Origin: an uncultured Porphyromonadaceae bacterium
GTDB taxonomy: Bacteria; Bacteroidota; Bacteroidia; Bacteroidales; Muribaculaceae
DNA: 6,808 nucleotides
Direction: 5' to 3'
Assembly (NCBI GenBank): GCA_900548875.1
Contig: URMA01000124.1
Span: 1-6,808, forward strand
This document shows, piece after piece, positions 1-5,763 of this stretch. The position numbers and the translations under genes were made by a program. The notes beneath the pieces are model-generated. The model was not told the origin of the DNA, did no database searches, and was given only the letters and a program-made list of their open reading frames with translations. Every line of letters starts with the position of its first letter. The stretch's first letter is position 1.

Positions 1-835
1 CATCCTCCTTCTTGATGCGGGCGCAGCAGCCCTTCTTCAGGCTGCGGGGGATATTCTCGTAGAAGCCGCCGCCGGTGATGTGAGAGATGCCCTTGACATC
101 CACTTCTTCCAGCACTTTCAGCACAGGCTTGACGTAGATCTTGGTGGGGGCCAGCAGGGCCTCGCCGAGGGTCTTGCCGCCCAGCTCTGCGGGGGCCGTC
201 TTCAGGACGGCGGGGTCGCCGTCGATGTCAAAAATTTTGCGCACCAGCGAGAAACCGTTGGAATGGACGCCGGTGGAGGGCAGGGCGATGATGACATCGC
301 CGGGCTTCATGGTCTCGTTATTGAGGATCTTTTCCTTGTCCACAACGCCCACGGTGAAACCGGCCAGATCGTACTCGTTCTCCGGCATCATGCCCGGGTG
401 CTCAGCGGTCTCGCCGCCCACCAGAGAGCAGTCAGCCTGGACGCAGCCCTCGGACACGCCCTTGACGATCTCGGCGATCTTCTCGGGGATGTTGCGGCCG
501 CAGGCGATGTAGTCGAGGAAGACCAGCGGTTTTGCACCGGCGCAGATGACGTCGTTGACGCACATAGCCACGCAGTCGATGCCGATGGTGTCGTGCTTGT
601 CCATAATCATGGCGATCTTCAGCTTGGTGCCGACGCCGTCGGTGCCGGAGATGAGGACGGGGTGCTTGTAGCCGGTGCAGTCCAGCTCAAACAGGCCACC
701 GAAGCCGCCCAGACCACCAATGCAGTGCTCGTTCATGGTGCGGGCCACATACTGCTTCATGAGTTCGACCGAACGATAGCCGGCGGTGATGTCCACACCT
801 GCGGCTGCATAGCTTTCCGAATAGCTCTTTTCCAT
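1..835 (-). CDS. purM: Phosphoribosylformylglycinamidine cyclo-ligase (AIR synthetase), C-terminus cut by window edge
   Basis: PurM closes the imidazole ring of FGAM with ATP to give AIR, the fifth step of cytosolic de novo purine synthesis. Reading the minus strand from the ATG at 835 gives 278 uninterrupted residues that run off the left edge. Family members are about 340 residues long, so roughly 60 C-terminal residues are missing. Visible family signatures are IGGLGGFGG (residues 39-47), SGTDGVGTKLK (63-73), the acidic segment GIDCVAMCVND (85-95), LVGGETAEHPGM (138-149), SGVHSNG-like TGVHSNG (188-194) and ITGGGFYENIPR (253-264). The start is fixed by a strong Shine-Dalgarno and by lying 2 nt after the purF stop, which implies translational coupling in a pur operon. 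Codons are GC-rich and the protein looks clostridial (Faecalibacterium-like), unlike the Bacteroidota DNA from about 1390 onward. The family call is very secure; the taxon is an inference. Confidence 0.96.
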   Translation of the reverse strand, partial: MEKSYSESYAAAGVDITAGYRSVELMKQYVARTMNEHCIGGLGGFGGLFELDCTGYKHPVLISGTDGVGTKLKIAMIMDKHDTIGIDCVAMCVNDVICAGAKPLVFLDYIACGRNIPEKIAEIVKGVSEGCVQADCSLVGGETAEHPGMMPENEYDLAGFTVGVVDKEKILNNETMKPGDVIIALPSTGVHSNGFSLVRKIFDIDGDPAVLKTAPAELGGKTLGEALLAPTKIYVKPVLKVLEEVDVKGISHITGGGFYENIPRSLKKGCCARIKKED

Positions 836-837
836 TG

Positions 838-1875
838 TTACTCTCCTAACTTTTTCTCGTCCTTGGGACGGTCATTCAGGTGGCGTTCATGAATATCGGT
901 GGAAAGCACCTCTTCCGGCTTCACAGCGTATTTGCCGGTGAAGCAGGCGGTGCAGAAGCCGCAGTTGGCATTCTGGGTCAGCTGGACGACATGCTCCGTG
1001 GAGAGGTAGCCCAGCGTGTCGGCGCCAATGATCTCGTTGATCTGGTCCACCGTGCGGCCGGTAGCGACCAGAAGCTTCTGGTCGGGGATGTCGGTGCCGA
1101 AGAAGCAGGGGTGGCGGAACGGGGGCGCAGAAATGCGCATATGGACCTCGGCCGCGCCTGCGTCGCGCAGCAGCTTGACCAGACGGCCGCAGGGCGTGCC
1201 GCGAACGATCGAGTCGTCGACCATGATGACGCGCTTGCCCTCGATTGCGGTGCGCAGGGCGTTCAGCTTGAGACGCACCGAGCGCTCGCGCTTGTCCTGA
1301 CCGGGCTGGATAAAGGTACGGGCGATATAGCGGTTCTTGATCAGACCCACGCCGTACGGGATGCCCGAGAACTTCGCGTAGCCGATCGCCGCCTGCACCT
1401 GCCGCCCCGGATAAATATAGGAGAAGGCGTTGAGCGTCGAGGCCAGCCGCAGCCCTCCGCCGGCATCGACGGGGTATAGCTCCTCGACGGTTTTCTGCCG
1501 CGGGATGACGCTCCCCTGCACGGTGAGCGTGGCGATCTTCCGCTTCTCCGAAGAGTAGACCCACAGCTCCTTGGTGAATGAGCCGGGGCGGTTGGCGGGG
1601 TCGTAGGTGACGGTGATCTGCGTCTTTTCGCCCGGAAGGATCGGTTTCTTCGAGAAATCGGGGACCGTGCAGCCGCAGGTGGTCACCACGTCGAGGATCA
1701 CGACGGGTTTGTCGGAGCGGTTCTCGCCCGTGAACGTGTGGCTTACGCGGCCGTCGGTTTCGGAAATCGTGCCGAAGTCCCATGAATCGGGCGTGAAAAT
1801 CAACTGGGCGTGCGCCGGCGCCGCCAAGGCGCAAAGGGCCAAGATTATGAGTGAGATATGTCGTCGTATCGTCAT
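838..1875 (-). CDS. Chimeric ORF: DUF1573 exported protein N-terminus joined to C-terminal half of amidophosphoribosyltransferase (PurF)
   Basis: This 345-residue ORF is two unrelated proteins in one frame. Residues 1-23 are a signal peptide (Arg-rich start, hydrophobic core, AHA cleavage before Gln24). Residues 24 to about 160 are a DUF1573 Ig-like domain with the characteristic TTCGCT (65-70) and PGEKTQITVTYDP, typical of Bacteroidota surface or periplasmic proteins. From AAIGYA (162-167) to the end it is PurF: GLIKNRYIARTFIQP, the PRPP-binding loop VIMVDDSIVRGT (216-227), Cys257 in HPCFFG, and NCGFCTACFTGKY (304-316) with candidate [4Fe-4S] cysteine ligands. The glutaminase (Ntn-hydrolase) half of PurF, with its catalytic Cys1, is absent, so it could not use glutamine normally. 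A signal peptide on a cytosolic purine enzyme makes no biological sense. The two halves share GCG GCG ATC GGC TAC GCG at the junction. I read this as purF and DUF1573 fragments fused artificially. A real gene fusion is much less likely. Confidence 0.9.
   Translation of the reverse strand: MTIRRHISLIILALCALAAPAHAQLIFTPDSWDFGTISETDGRVSHTFTGENRSDKPVVILDVVTTCGCTVPDFSKKPILPGEKTQITVTYDPANRPGSFTKELWVYSSEKRKIATLTVQGSVIPRQKTVEELYPVDAGGGLRLASTLNAFSYIYPGRQVQAAIGYAKFSGIPYGVGLIKNRYIARTFIQPGQDKRERSVRLKLNALRTAIEGKRVIMVDDSIVRGTPCGRLVKLLRDAGAAEVHMRISAPPFRHPCFFGTDIPDQKLLVATGRTVDQINEIIGADTLGYLSTEHVVQLTQNANCGFCTACFTGKYAVKPEEVLSTDIHERHLNDRPKDEKKLGE
841..848 (-). promoter_or_regulatory. Shine-Dalgarno for purM inside the end of purF
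   Basis: The minus strand reads TAGGAGAG five bases before the ATG of purM and overlaps the last codons of purF. A near-perfect anti-SD match is typical of Firmicutes. It contrasts with the Bacteroidota genes further right, which show no such site. It supports both the purM start and the foreign origin of this end of the contig. Confidence 0.8.
1375..1392. other. Junction between clostridial purF and Bacteroidota DUF1573 sequence
   Basis: These 18 bases encode AAIGYA, a motif that PurF proteins carry just before their GLIKNRY segment and that also fits the repeat start of a DUF1573 domain. Left of it everything is PurF/PurM with a clostridial Shine-Dalgarno. Right of it everything is DUF1573, Bacteroidota promoters and tRNAs. 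A short shared stretch at the switch is what a k-mer graph error or a PCR/MDA chimera leaves. The exact crossover inside it cannot be fixed from this sequence. Confidence 0.75.
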
Positions 1876-1898
1876 GGTGCGTATGGATGTCGGTTTTG

Positions 1899-1906
1899 CA
1901 AAGGTA
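1899..1906 (-). promoter_or_regulatory. Bacteroidota -7 element for the DUF1573 gene
   Basis: The minus strand reads TACCTTTG, an exact TAnnTTTG, 23 bases before the ATG at 1875. A TTG lies about 22 bases further upstream (1929-1931), slightly beyond the usual 19-21 base spacing, so the -33 part is weak. It is divergent from the tRNA-Asn promoter, which starts about 30 bases away. Confidence 0.65.
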
Positions 1907-1935
1907 CATTTTTTGTGAAAAAATCGTGCAATAAT

Positions 1936-1966
1936 TTTGCGGGAATGAAATTTTGCTATATATTTG
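1936..1966 (+). promoter_or_regulatory. Bacteroidota sigma-70-type promoter of tRNA-Asn
   Basis: TTTG at 1936-1939, a 19-base spacer, then TATATTTG at 1959-1966 give a perfect -33/-7 pair (TTTG-N19-TAnnTTTG). The tRNA begins 33 bases after the -7 element. This promoter class is diagnostic for Bacteroidota. Confidence 0.8.
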
Positions 1967-1999
1967 CACTCCGAAACGGTTAAACAACAAGTTTCGAAT

Positions 2000-2073
2000 G
2001 CCTGAATAGCTCAGTTGGTTAGAGCACATGACTGTTAATCATGGGGTCCTAGGTTCAAGTCCTTGTTCAGGCG
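2000..2073 (+). tRNA. tRNA-Asn (anticodon GTT)
   Basis: A 74-nt cloverleaf. The 7-bp acceptor stem pairs GCCTGAA (2000-2006) with TTCAGGC (2066-2072), with discriminator G2073. The D stem is GCTC/GAGC. The anticodon stem is CATGA/TCATG around the loop CTGTTAA, with GTT at 2034-2036. The T arm contains TTCAAGT, with one T-T mismatch in the stem. CCA is not encoded (CA only follows). The gene has its own promoter; no clear terminator follows before the next tRNA promoter. Confidence 0.97.
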
Positions 2074-2157
2074 CAGATGCGCGAGGGTTGCGTAAGGTTC
2101 TTTCAAAAACGCCTGCAAAGAGGTGATGAAAAGAGAATGAAAAATTTTGCTGAAAAA

Positions 2158-2188
2158 TTTGGAGTTCCTGAAAATTGAATTACCTTTG
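2158..2188 (+). promoter_or_regulatory. Bacteroidota promoter of tRNA-Val
   Basis: TTTG at 2158-2161, exactly 19 bases, then TACCTTTG at 2181-2188. The tRNA starts 22 bases after the -7 element. The upstream stretch GAATGAAAAATTTTGCT (2136-2152) resembles GAATGAAATTTTGCT before tRNA-Asn, which suggests that the two tRNA upstream regions share a common AT-rich design. Confidence 0.8.
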
Positions 2189-2209
2189 CAGTCCCAAGCC
2201 ATTTTTAAC

Positions 2210-2284
2210 GGGAGCTTAGCTCAGCTGGTTCAGAGCGTCTGCCTTACAAGCAGAGGGTCGGGGGTTCGAATCCCTCAGCTCCCA
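2210..2284 (+). tRNA. tRNA-Val (anticodon TAC)
   Basis: A 75-nt cloverleaf. The acceptor stem pairs GGGAGCT (2210-2216) with AGCTCCC (2277-2283), with discriminator A2284. The anticodon stem is TCTGC/GCAGA around CTTACAA, with TAC at 2245-2247. The T arm is GGGGG-TTCGAAT-CCCTC. A tyrosine recombinase gene begins 117 bases downstream and reads away from it, so this tRNA is a plausible integration target. A second copy of its 3' end is not present in the window, as expected if only one element end is included. Confidence 0.97.
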
Positions 2285-2296
2285 CAACTGAAAATC

Positions 2297-2330
2297 AACG
2301 ACTTACAGTAATGTAGGTCGTTTTTCTTTT
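2297..2330 (+). terminator. Rho-independent terminator after tRNA-Val
   Basis: AACGACTTACA (2297-2307) pairs with TGTAGGTCGTT (2312-2322) through 11 base pairs with one G-T wobble around a GTAA loop. It runs straight into TTTTTCTTTT. It ends the tRNA-Val transcript 13 bases after the tRNA. Because it lies between the tRNA and the integrase, it may belong to the inserted element instead of the host. Confidence 0.85.
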
Positions 2331-2346
2331 GTATACCTCCGTGGTC

Positions 2347-2391
2347 GGTTTACACGTTTTTTGCCCGTTTGTGTTAACCAATGTGTCAACC
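2347..2391. repeat. Three copies of GTGTNAACC in front of the recombinase
   Basis: GGTTTACAC (2347-2355, the motif on the minus strand), GTGTTAACC (2371-2379) and GTGTCAACC (2383-2391) all fit GTGTNAACC exactly. Copies 1 and 2 form an inverted pair with a 15-base spacer. Copies 2 and 3 are a direct pair at 12-base pitch, about one helical turn. The last copy ends 10 bases before the integrase ATG. Likely roles are arm- or core-type recombinase binding sites, or an operator on the integrase gene. Function is inferred; the repeats are directly visible. Confidence 0.6.
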
Positions 2392-2401
2392 GAAATGACG
2401 C

Positions 2402-3619
2402 ATGAAAGCAAACATCGAGGTCATTTGTTACAAGTACAAACCTCTCAAAGACGGAACGCTTCCTTTAATGCTCCGAGTTACGAAAGACCGCAAACGCAAA
2501 TACGTTTCGCTCGGCCTTTCCCTGCAAGAAAAGTTTTGGGATTTCGAGAAAGGCAAGCCCAAACGAAATTGTCCCAACAAGGAGCAAATCGAACGGCTGA
2601 TAGCCGCAAAAACAGCGGAATACAACGATTTGATTGTCGAAATGACCGCCCAGCAACGTGAATACACGGTGGAAACGCTCGTGTCCCATTTTCATAACCA
2701 AGTCCGTTGCGCTACGGTGGTCGAATTGTACGATAAACTGATTGACGACATGAAACGCGGCGGTAAACTCGGCAATGCAGGCGTTTACAAATACTCCCGT
2801 ACATCGTTGCTGAAATTCACGGGGCAGCGGTTGCAAATCCCGTTCAGCGACATTGACGCCGTGTGGTTGCGTCGTTACGAGAATTGGTTACGGACGAGCG
2901 GTTGCGGTGATACGACCATTAGCCAACTCTTTCGAACGTTGCGTAGCGTGTTCAACAAGGCGGTAGAATTGCAGTTGGTGAAACGGGACTATTACCCGTT
3001 CGATGCCTATAAAGTCAGCAAATTCGATACGCGGACGAAGAAACGGGCCATCACGAAAGAGGACGTGCGCAAGGTTATTGCACTCGATTTGTCGCAAGGC
3101 TATCCCTCCGAACAATTGGCGCGTGATATTTTCGTGTTCAGCTATTTTGGAGCAGGGATTAACTTTGCAGACATCGCCCTGCTGAAATACGGAAATGTAC
3201 GGGACGGTCGGGTGCAATATGTTCGCAAGAAAACGGGCAAACCTATCAATTTTCTGCTGACGGAAGAAATGCGGAATATCATTGCCAAATACCAGCAACA
3301 AGGACAGACGGATGAAGATTATATTTTTCCGATACTCGACCGCCGTGTGCATAGGACGGAGCAGCAGAGATATGACCGAACGCATAAGGTGCTGACGAAT
3401 ACGAATCGCTGGTTACGCAAAATCGGACAACGGGTCGGCATCGAACATCTGACTACCTATGTCGCTCGGCATACGTTCGCAACGGTTTTGAAGCGTTCGG
3501 GAGTGAATATTGCCATCATTTCCGAATCATTGGGACACTCCGACCTATCGACTACACAGATTTACTTGGACAGTTTCGGAAACAGCCAAATCGACGCGGC
3601 AATGCAACACTTATTGTAG
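2402..3619 (+). CDS. Bacteroidetes-type tyrosine recombinase/integrase
   Basis: This 405-residue site-specific recombinase probably integrates and excises the element at the adjacent tRNA-Val. Residues 1 to about 85 look like the arm-type DNA-binding domain of Bacteroidetes integrases (YKYKPLKDGTLPLMLRV). Residues about 105-195 form the SAM-like core-binding domain, and 215-405 the catalytic domain. Visible catalytic positions are the beta-hairpin lysine in RKKTGK (275-280), Arg356 in YVARHTFAT (Tyr353 replaces the usual His), His379 in SLGHSD and the nucleophile Tyr388 in TTQIYLDSF. The expected first Arg is missing: the region reads FGAGINFADI (249-258), with Arg241 upstream. IntDOT of CTnDOT is known to lack this Arg as well, so activity is not excluded. 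Length is usual for the family. The ATG at 2402 has no Shine-Dalgarno, as is common in Bacteroidota; an ATG at 2395 is out of frame. It ends at a strong terminator and is convergent with the ParB-like gene. Confidence 0.95.
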   Translation: MKANIEVICYKYKPLKDGTLPLMLRVTKDRKRKYVSLGLSLQEKFWDFEKGKPKRNCPNKEQIERLIAAKTAEYNDLIVEMTAQQREYTVETLVSHFHNQVRCATVVELYDKLIDDMKRGGKLGNAGVYKYSRTSLLKFTGQRLQIPFSDIDAVWLRRYENWLRTSGCGDTTISQLFRTLRSVFNKAVELQLVKRDYYPFDAYKVSKFDTRTKKRAITKEDVRKVIALDLSQGYPSEQLARDIFVFSYFGAGINFADIALLKYGNVRDGRVQYVRKKTGKPINFLLTEEMRNIIAKYQQQGQTDEDYIFPILDRRVHRTEQQRYDRTHKVLTNTNRWLRKIGQRVGIEHLTTYVARHTFATVLKRSGVNIAIISESLGHSDLSTTQIYLDSFGNSQIDAAMQHLL

Positions 3620-3625
3620 GAATCG

Positions 3626-3667
3626 GGAGGTCGGCGGCCTTGATGGCATCCGACCTCCTTTTTCTTT
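3626..3667 (+). terminator. Terminator of the integrase gene
   Basis: GGAGGTCGG (3626-3634) pairs perfectly with CCGACCTCC (3650-3658) around a 15-base loop, followed by TTTTTCTTT. It starts 7 bases after the integrase stop codon. There is no A-tract on the left side, so it should work for the plus strand only, although it sits between two convergent genes. Confidence 0.9.
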
Positions 3668-3676
3668 CCGACCATC

Positions 3677-4516
3677 CTATCCGAGGTATTGTTCCAGCAA
3701 TTCAACGACTACCTGCTCCCGTGATTTTAACCCTATCTTGCGTGCTTCCATGATTTCCGTCGCTTGTGCAGGTGTGAGTTTCTTCAAAGCCTGCTCTATC
3801 TGATGGCAGTAGGCCACGGGGTCGGCGGCGTTGTTATACTGCATGATGATATAGGTAATCAGATACTTTTTCGACAGGAACGAATCCGAAAACTTTTCCT
3901 GTGCGGCCTCATACCATCTGATACTCCGCCGATACCATGTTTCGGACTGGAGGATTTTAGGCAGTTCCCCGCTTTTCACGCAGTTCACCAAGTCTTTGGG
4001 CTTGAGCGAGTTTGTTCCCGTACACCATTGGGATATGGTTGCCAGCGGGAACCCCTTGCTGCGGAGTTGTACGGCAAACTCAAAAACGTCGTTCGTCTTG
4101 GAGAGCGTCATGGCAGGTGCAGCCATATAGTCCGTTCCTTTCCACGTGGTCGTGCAGATATTCATTTCGGCAATCAACGCCGCAATCGACATATCCACAT
4201 TCAGCGGCTCGGTAATTACGAGGTCGTTCGGATTCAGACCTAATTTAATATAGGCAATCAATCGGTGCTGACCGTCCAGCACGGCGTAATAGTTCACCGA
4301 CTGGCTGTCGGGAATGTCCTTGCCGTTCAGGTCTACCAAATGCCCGCCAGACGTGATTACCTGCTCACCGTCCACAACCGTAATCGGCGACAACAGCCCG
4401 TACTCCTCGATGGACTTCATTTTTGCCATCACCGCTTTGGAGTTGGTCGGGCGGTTGCCTTTTACAAAGGCGAAACTACGGTTTACAATGACTGAAATAA
4501 CACTCATTTTTTTCAT
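3677..4516 (-). CDS. ParB/Srx-fold nuclease-domain-like protein of a mobile element
   Basis: A 279-residue protein. The N-terminal part contains the ParB/sulfiredoxin fold: SIEEYGLLSPITVVDG (35-50) and the signature YYAVLDGQHRLIAYIKLGL (76-94), where DGQHR (81-85) occupies the place of the nucleotide-binding motif in ParB-like proteins. The central part (about 120-185) is probably a helical DNA-binding region; ISQWCTGTNSLKPKDLVNCVKSGELP resembles a helix-turn-helix. The C-terminal 90 residues are helical and charged, with no known domain recognised. It has no visible ParA partner, so a chromosome- or plasmid-partition role is uncertain. Such stand-alone proteins occur on Bacteroidetes conjugative and mobilizable elements. 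It converges on the integrase with 57 bases between stops. The start could be ATG 4516 or the in-frame ATG 4507 (MSVIS...). Five Trp codons are all TGG, so the standard code applies here. Confidence 0.85.
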   Translation of the reverse strand: MKKMSVISVIVNRSFAFVKGNRPTNSKAVMAKMKSIEEYGLLSPITVVDGEQVITSGGHLVDLNGKDIPDSQSVNYYAVLDGQHRLIAYIKLGLNPNDLVITEPLNVDMSIAALIAEMNICTTTWKGTDYMAAPAMTLSKTNDVFEFAVQLRSKGFPLATISQWCTGTNSLKPKDLVNCVKSGELPKILQSETWYRRSIRWYEAAQEKFSDSFLSKKYLITYIIMQYNNAADPVAYCHQIEQALKKLTPAQATEIMEARKIGLKSREQVVVELLEQYLG

Positions 4517-4525
4517 TTTAATTGT

Positions 4526-4549
4526 GCGGGTTTACCTCATACCACCCGC
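4526..4549. repeat. Inverted repeat just upstream of the ParB-like gene
   Basis: GCGGGT (4526-4531) and ACCCGC (4544-4549) form a perfect 6-bp inverted repeat with a 12-base spacer, centred about 20 bases before the ParB-like start. The surrounding bases are AT-rich, so the GC arms stand out. It could be an operator for autoregulation or a binding site for the ParB-like protein. A small hairpin in the leader RNA is equally possible. Confidence 0.45.
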
Positions 4550-4585
4550 GAGGTTTTAATTAAACTAATATTATTAAATAGGTAT

Positions 4586-4797
4586 TTATCTCATTTTCTC
4601 GGCGTTAGGTCTGACTGGTGAGCTCTTGCCAGCTCTTGCGGCAGTCGGGTGATGGCTTGGGCAAACTCCCGTCATCGTCCTGCCGTGCGATTCGACCTGC
4701 GGCCTTTCGGTTCGGATTCTCTCTCCCTACCGAGAAGCGGAGTATATGTCAAAGAACCTGCGTTTGCGTTTTCAATGCTGAATACTACGAAAATCAT
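4586..4797 (-). other. GC-rich structured leader upstream of the ParB-like gene, with two overlapping mini-ORFs
   Basis: Between 4517 and 4924 there is no normal-sized gene. An island of raised GC lies within AT-rich DNA about 70-280 bases upstream of the ParB-like start. On the minus strand it can encode 41 residues from the ATG at 4797 (MIFVVFSIENANAG...), ending in TGA at 4672. It can also encode 29 residues from the ATG at 4675 (MTGVCPSHHPTAARA...), ending at 4586. The two overlap as ATGA, the arrangement seen in coupled translation. The same stretch holds a compound hairpin at 4639-4685 and the tandem 9-mer AGCTCTTGC (4621-4629, 4631-4639). No Bacteroidota promoter was recognised upstream. 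I recall similar short sequences beside Bacteroides mobile elements, but this is unverified. It may be a structured regulatory leader, an origin-like site, or two small proteins. Confidence 0.45.
4639..4685. other. Compound stem-loop in the GC-rich leader
   Basis: Nested pairings are visible: CGGCAG (4639-4644) with CTGCCG (4680-4685), GATG (4651-4654) with CATC (4673-4676), and GGG (4659-4661) with CCC (4668-4670), with a CAAACT loop. No T-tract follows on either strand, so it is not a simple terminator. A folded leader RNA or a cruciform-type protein site (for example of a nicking or replication origin) would fit. Only the pairing is directly seen. Confidence 0.5.
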
Positions 4798-4873
4798 ACA
4801 TAACTCATTATGGCATAAATAGTTGGCGGATAGCAGAAAAGTGCATGATTTTTACTACCCCTTATCGGCAGAA

Positions 4874-4899
4874 TAAAAAAAGGACGGCTTATGCCGTCC
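4874..4899 (-). terminator. Terminator of the 4925-5692 gene
   Basis: On the minus strand GGACGGC pairs with GCCGTCC around ATAA (7 bp; arms 4893-4899 and 4882-4888). It is followed by an uninterrupted run of seven or more T, seen as A on the plus strand at 4874-4881. It lies 26 bases after the stop codon of the gene it serves. Confidence 0.9.
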
Positions 4900-4924
4900 C
4901 TTATCATCAGATATGTAATTGGAT

Positions 4925-5692
4925 TTATCTAAAATTCGCGCCTACCGTCGTCCACTCCTTATCCTTGTAAGATGTCCAGATTCCCGATATACTCTCGTCA
5001 TTATCAAGGAATTTCGAATTGTCCGTATAGCCGAAGAAATAGACGATGCGCGAAATCAACAGCATTCTGTTATAGGAAACCTTATTAGGATTCGTACTGC
5101 GGTTATCTTCCTCTTTGAACTTTTCCAAAAGCGGCAAAAAACATTTGACGGCAAGCGTTATCTTGTAACAACTTTTGAGATTCACCGAAAATCCGTCCAA
5201 TCCGAAAGAACGGGTGTTTGACAACTTGGCATAGAGTTCTGCCACGTTGTCAGCGAGCAACTTGCCCAACATCCGCTTTGCAAGGTCGGATTCAAGGGTC
5301 GCGCCGTGTTCGCGCCCTCGCCATGCACGGATTTTGGCATCGGGATTTTCTTGCAGGTACTTGGCGAAAGTCCGAAACTCCTCGAATACCGAGGTCGGAA
5401 CCTGCTGCACATTTTCCGTCCGTTCCTGTACCACATCATAGACAAAGAGCATCGCCATCCAAAATTTCTCGGTGTCGATACCCATGGCCCGCAGGGAACG
5501 GATAATCGGAGCGTTCTCCAAATACTGCTCTTTCGTAAAGGGGCTTTTCAACCGCCCGTCCTCCAACTGATGCACGAAATCCCATCCGCGGAAAGAATCG
5601 GTTTGAAAATACTCTCCACAACTATCGTCGAACTCCCATGTAGGATACATTCGGTTGGCAATCTCGGAAACATAATCGTAAAGCGGGTCCAT
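4925..5692 (-). CDS. Hypothetical protein of a Bacteroidota mobile element, function unknown
   Basis: A 255-residue soluble-looking protein. I do not recognise its family. There is no signal peptide, membrane segment or catalytic motif. The N-terminal half is acidic and Trp/Tyr-rich (PTWEFDDSCGEYFQ at 17-30, RGWDF at 35-39). The middle (about 60-115) is predicted helical, with KFWMAMLFVYDVVQERTENVQQ. Residues about 130-195 are a second helical, Lys-rich stretch, and the last 45 residues contain ISRIVYFFGYTDNSKFLDND. Codon use and GC resemble the integrase and ParB-like genes, so it probably belongs to the same element. It stands alone, with its own -7 element 20 bases upstream of the start and a strong terminator just downstream, so it is a monocistronic unit. 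The ATG at 5692 is the only sensible start, because the promoter lies immediately before it. Its six Trp codons are TGG. Confidence 0.8.
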   Translation of the reverse strand: MDPLYDYVSEIANRMYPTWEFDDSCGEYFQTDSFRGWDFVHQLEDGRLKSPFTKEQYLENAPIIRSLRAMGIDTEKFWMAMLFVYDVVQERTENVQQVPTSVFEEFRTFAKYLQENPDAKIRAWRGREHGATLESDLAKRMLGKLLADNVAELYAKLSNTRSFGLDGFSVNLKSCYKITLAVKCFLPLLEKFKEEDNRSTNPNKVSYNRMLLISRIVYFFGYTDNSKFLDNDESISGIWTSYKDKEWTTVGANFR

Positions 5693-5712
5693 AGCAGTAA
5701 CGTTCGGTTAAA

Positions 5713-5720
5713 CAAAGATA
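5713..5720 (-). promoter_or_regulatory. -7 element for the hypothetical gene
   Basis: The minus strand reads TATCTTTG, an exact TAnnTTTG, 20 bases before the ATG at 5692. No TTTG stands at the standard distance upstream, so the -33 part is weak or absent. The leader would be only about 10-15 bases. Confidence 0.6.
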
Positions 5721-5763
5721 GGAAAATTCGACTGAAATTCCGCTGAACAACCAACCCTTAAAC

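Noticed and set aside
80..1479. Long plus-strand frames (80-892, 880-1479) opposite purM/purF
   Set aside because: They are antisense shadows of GC-rich coding sequence. The minus-strand frames carry full PurM and PurF signatures, while the plus frames show no domain and low-complexity His/Gly/Asp-rich sequence.
838..1875. A genuine novel DUF1573-PurF fusion enzyme
   Set aside because: The phylum-specific signals change exactly at the shared 18-bp stretch, the glutaminase half is missing, and a signal peptide is incompatible with a cytosolic enzyme. A misjoin is simpler.
887..2029. A 380-residue minus-strand frame spanning the promoter region and part of tRNA-Asn
   Set aside because: It is a shifted frame of the DUF1573/PurF ORF, Arg/His-rich and without motifs, and it runs through two promoters and into a tRNA.
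4618..4803. Plus-strand 61-residue ORF across the GC-rich leader
   Set aside because: No homology is apparent, it is antisense to a structured region upstream of the ParB-like gene, and it has no Bacteroidota promoter.
5182..5754. Several overlapping ORFs on both strands across the hypothetical gene
   Set aside because: They are alternative frames of the 255-residue ORF, which alone has a matching promoter and terminator.
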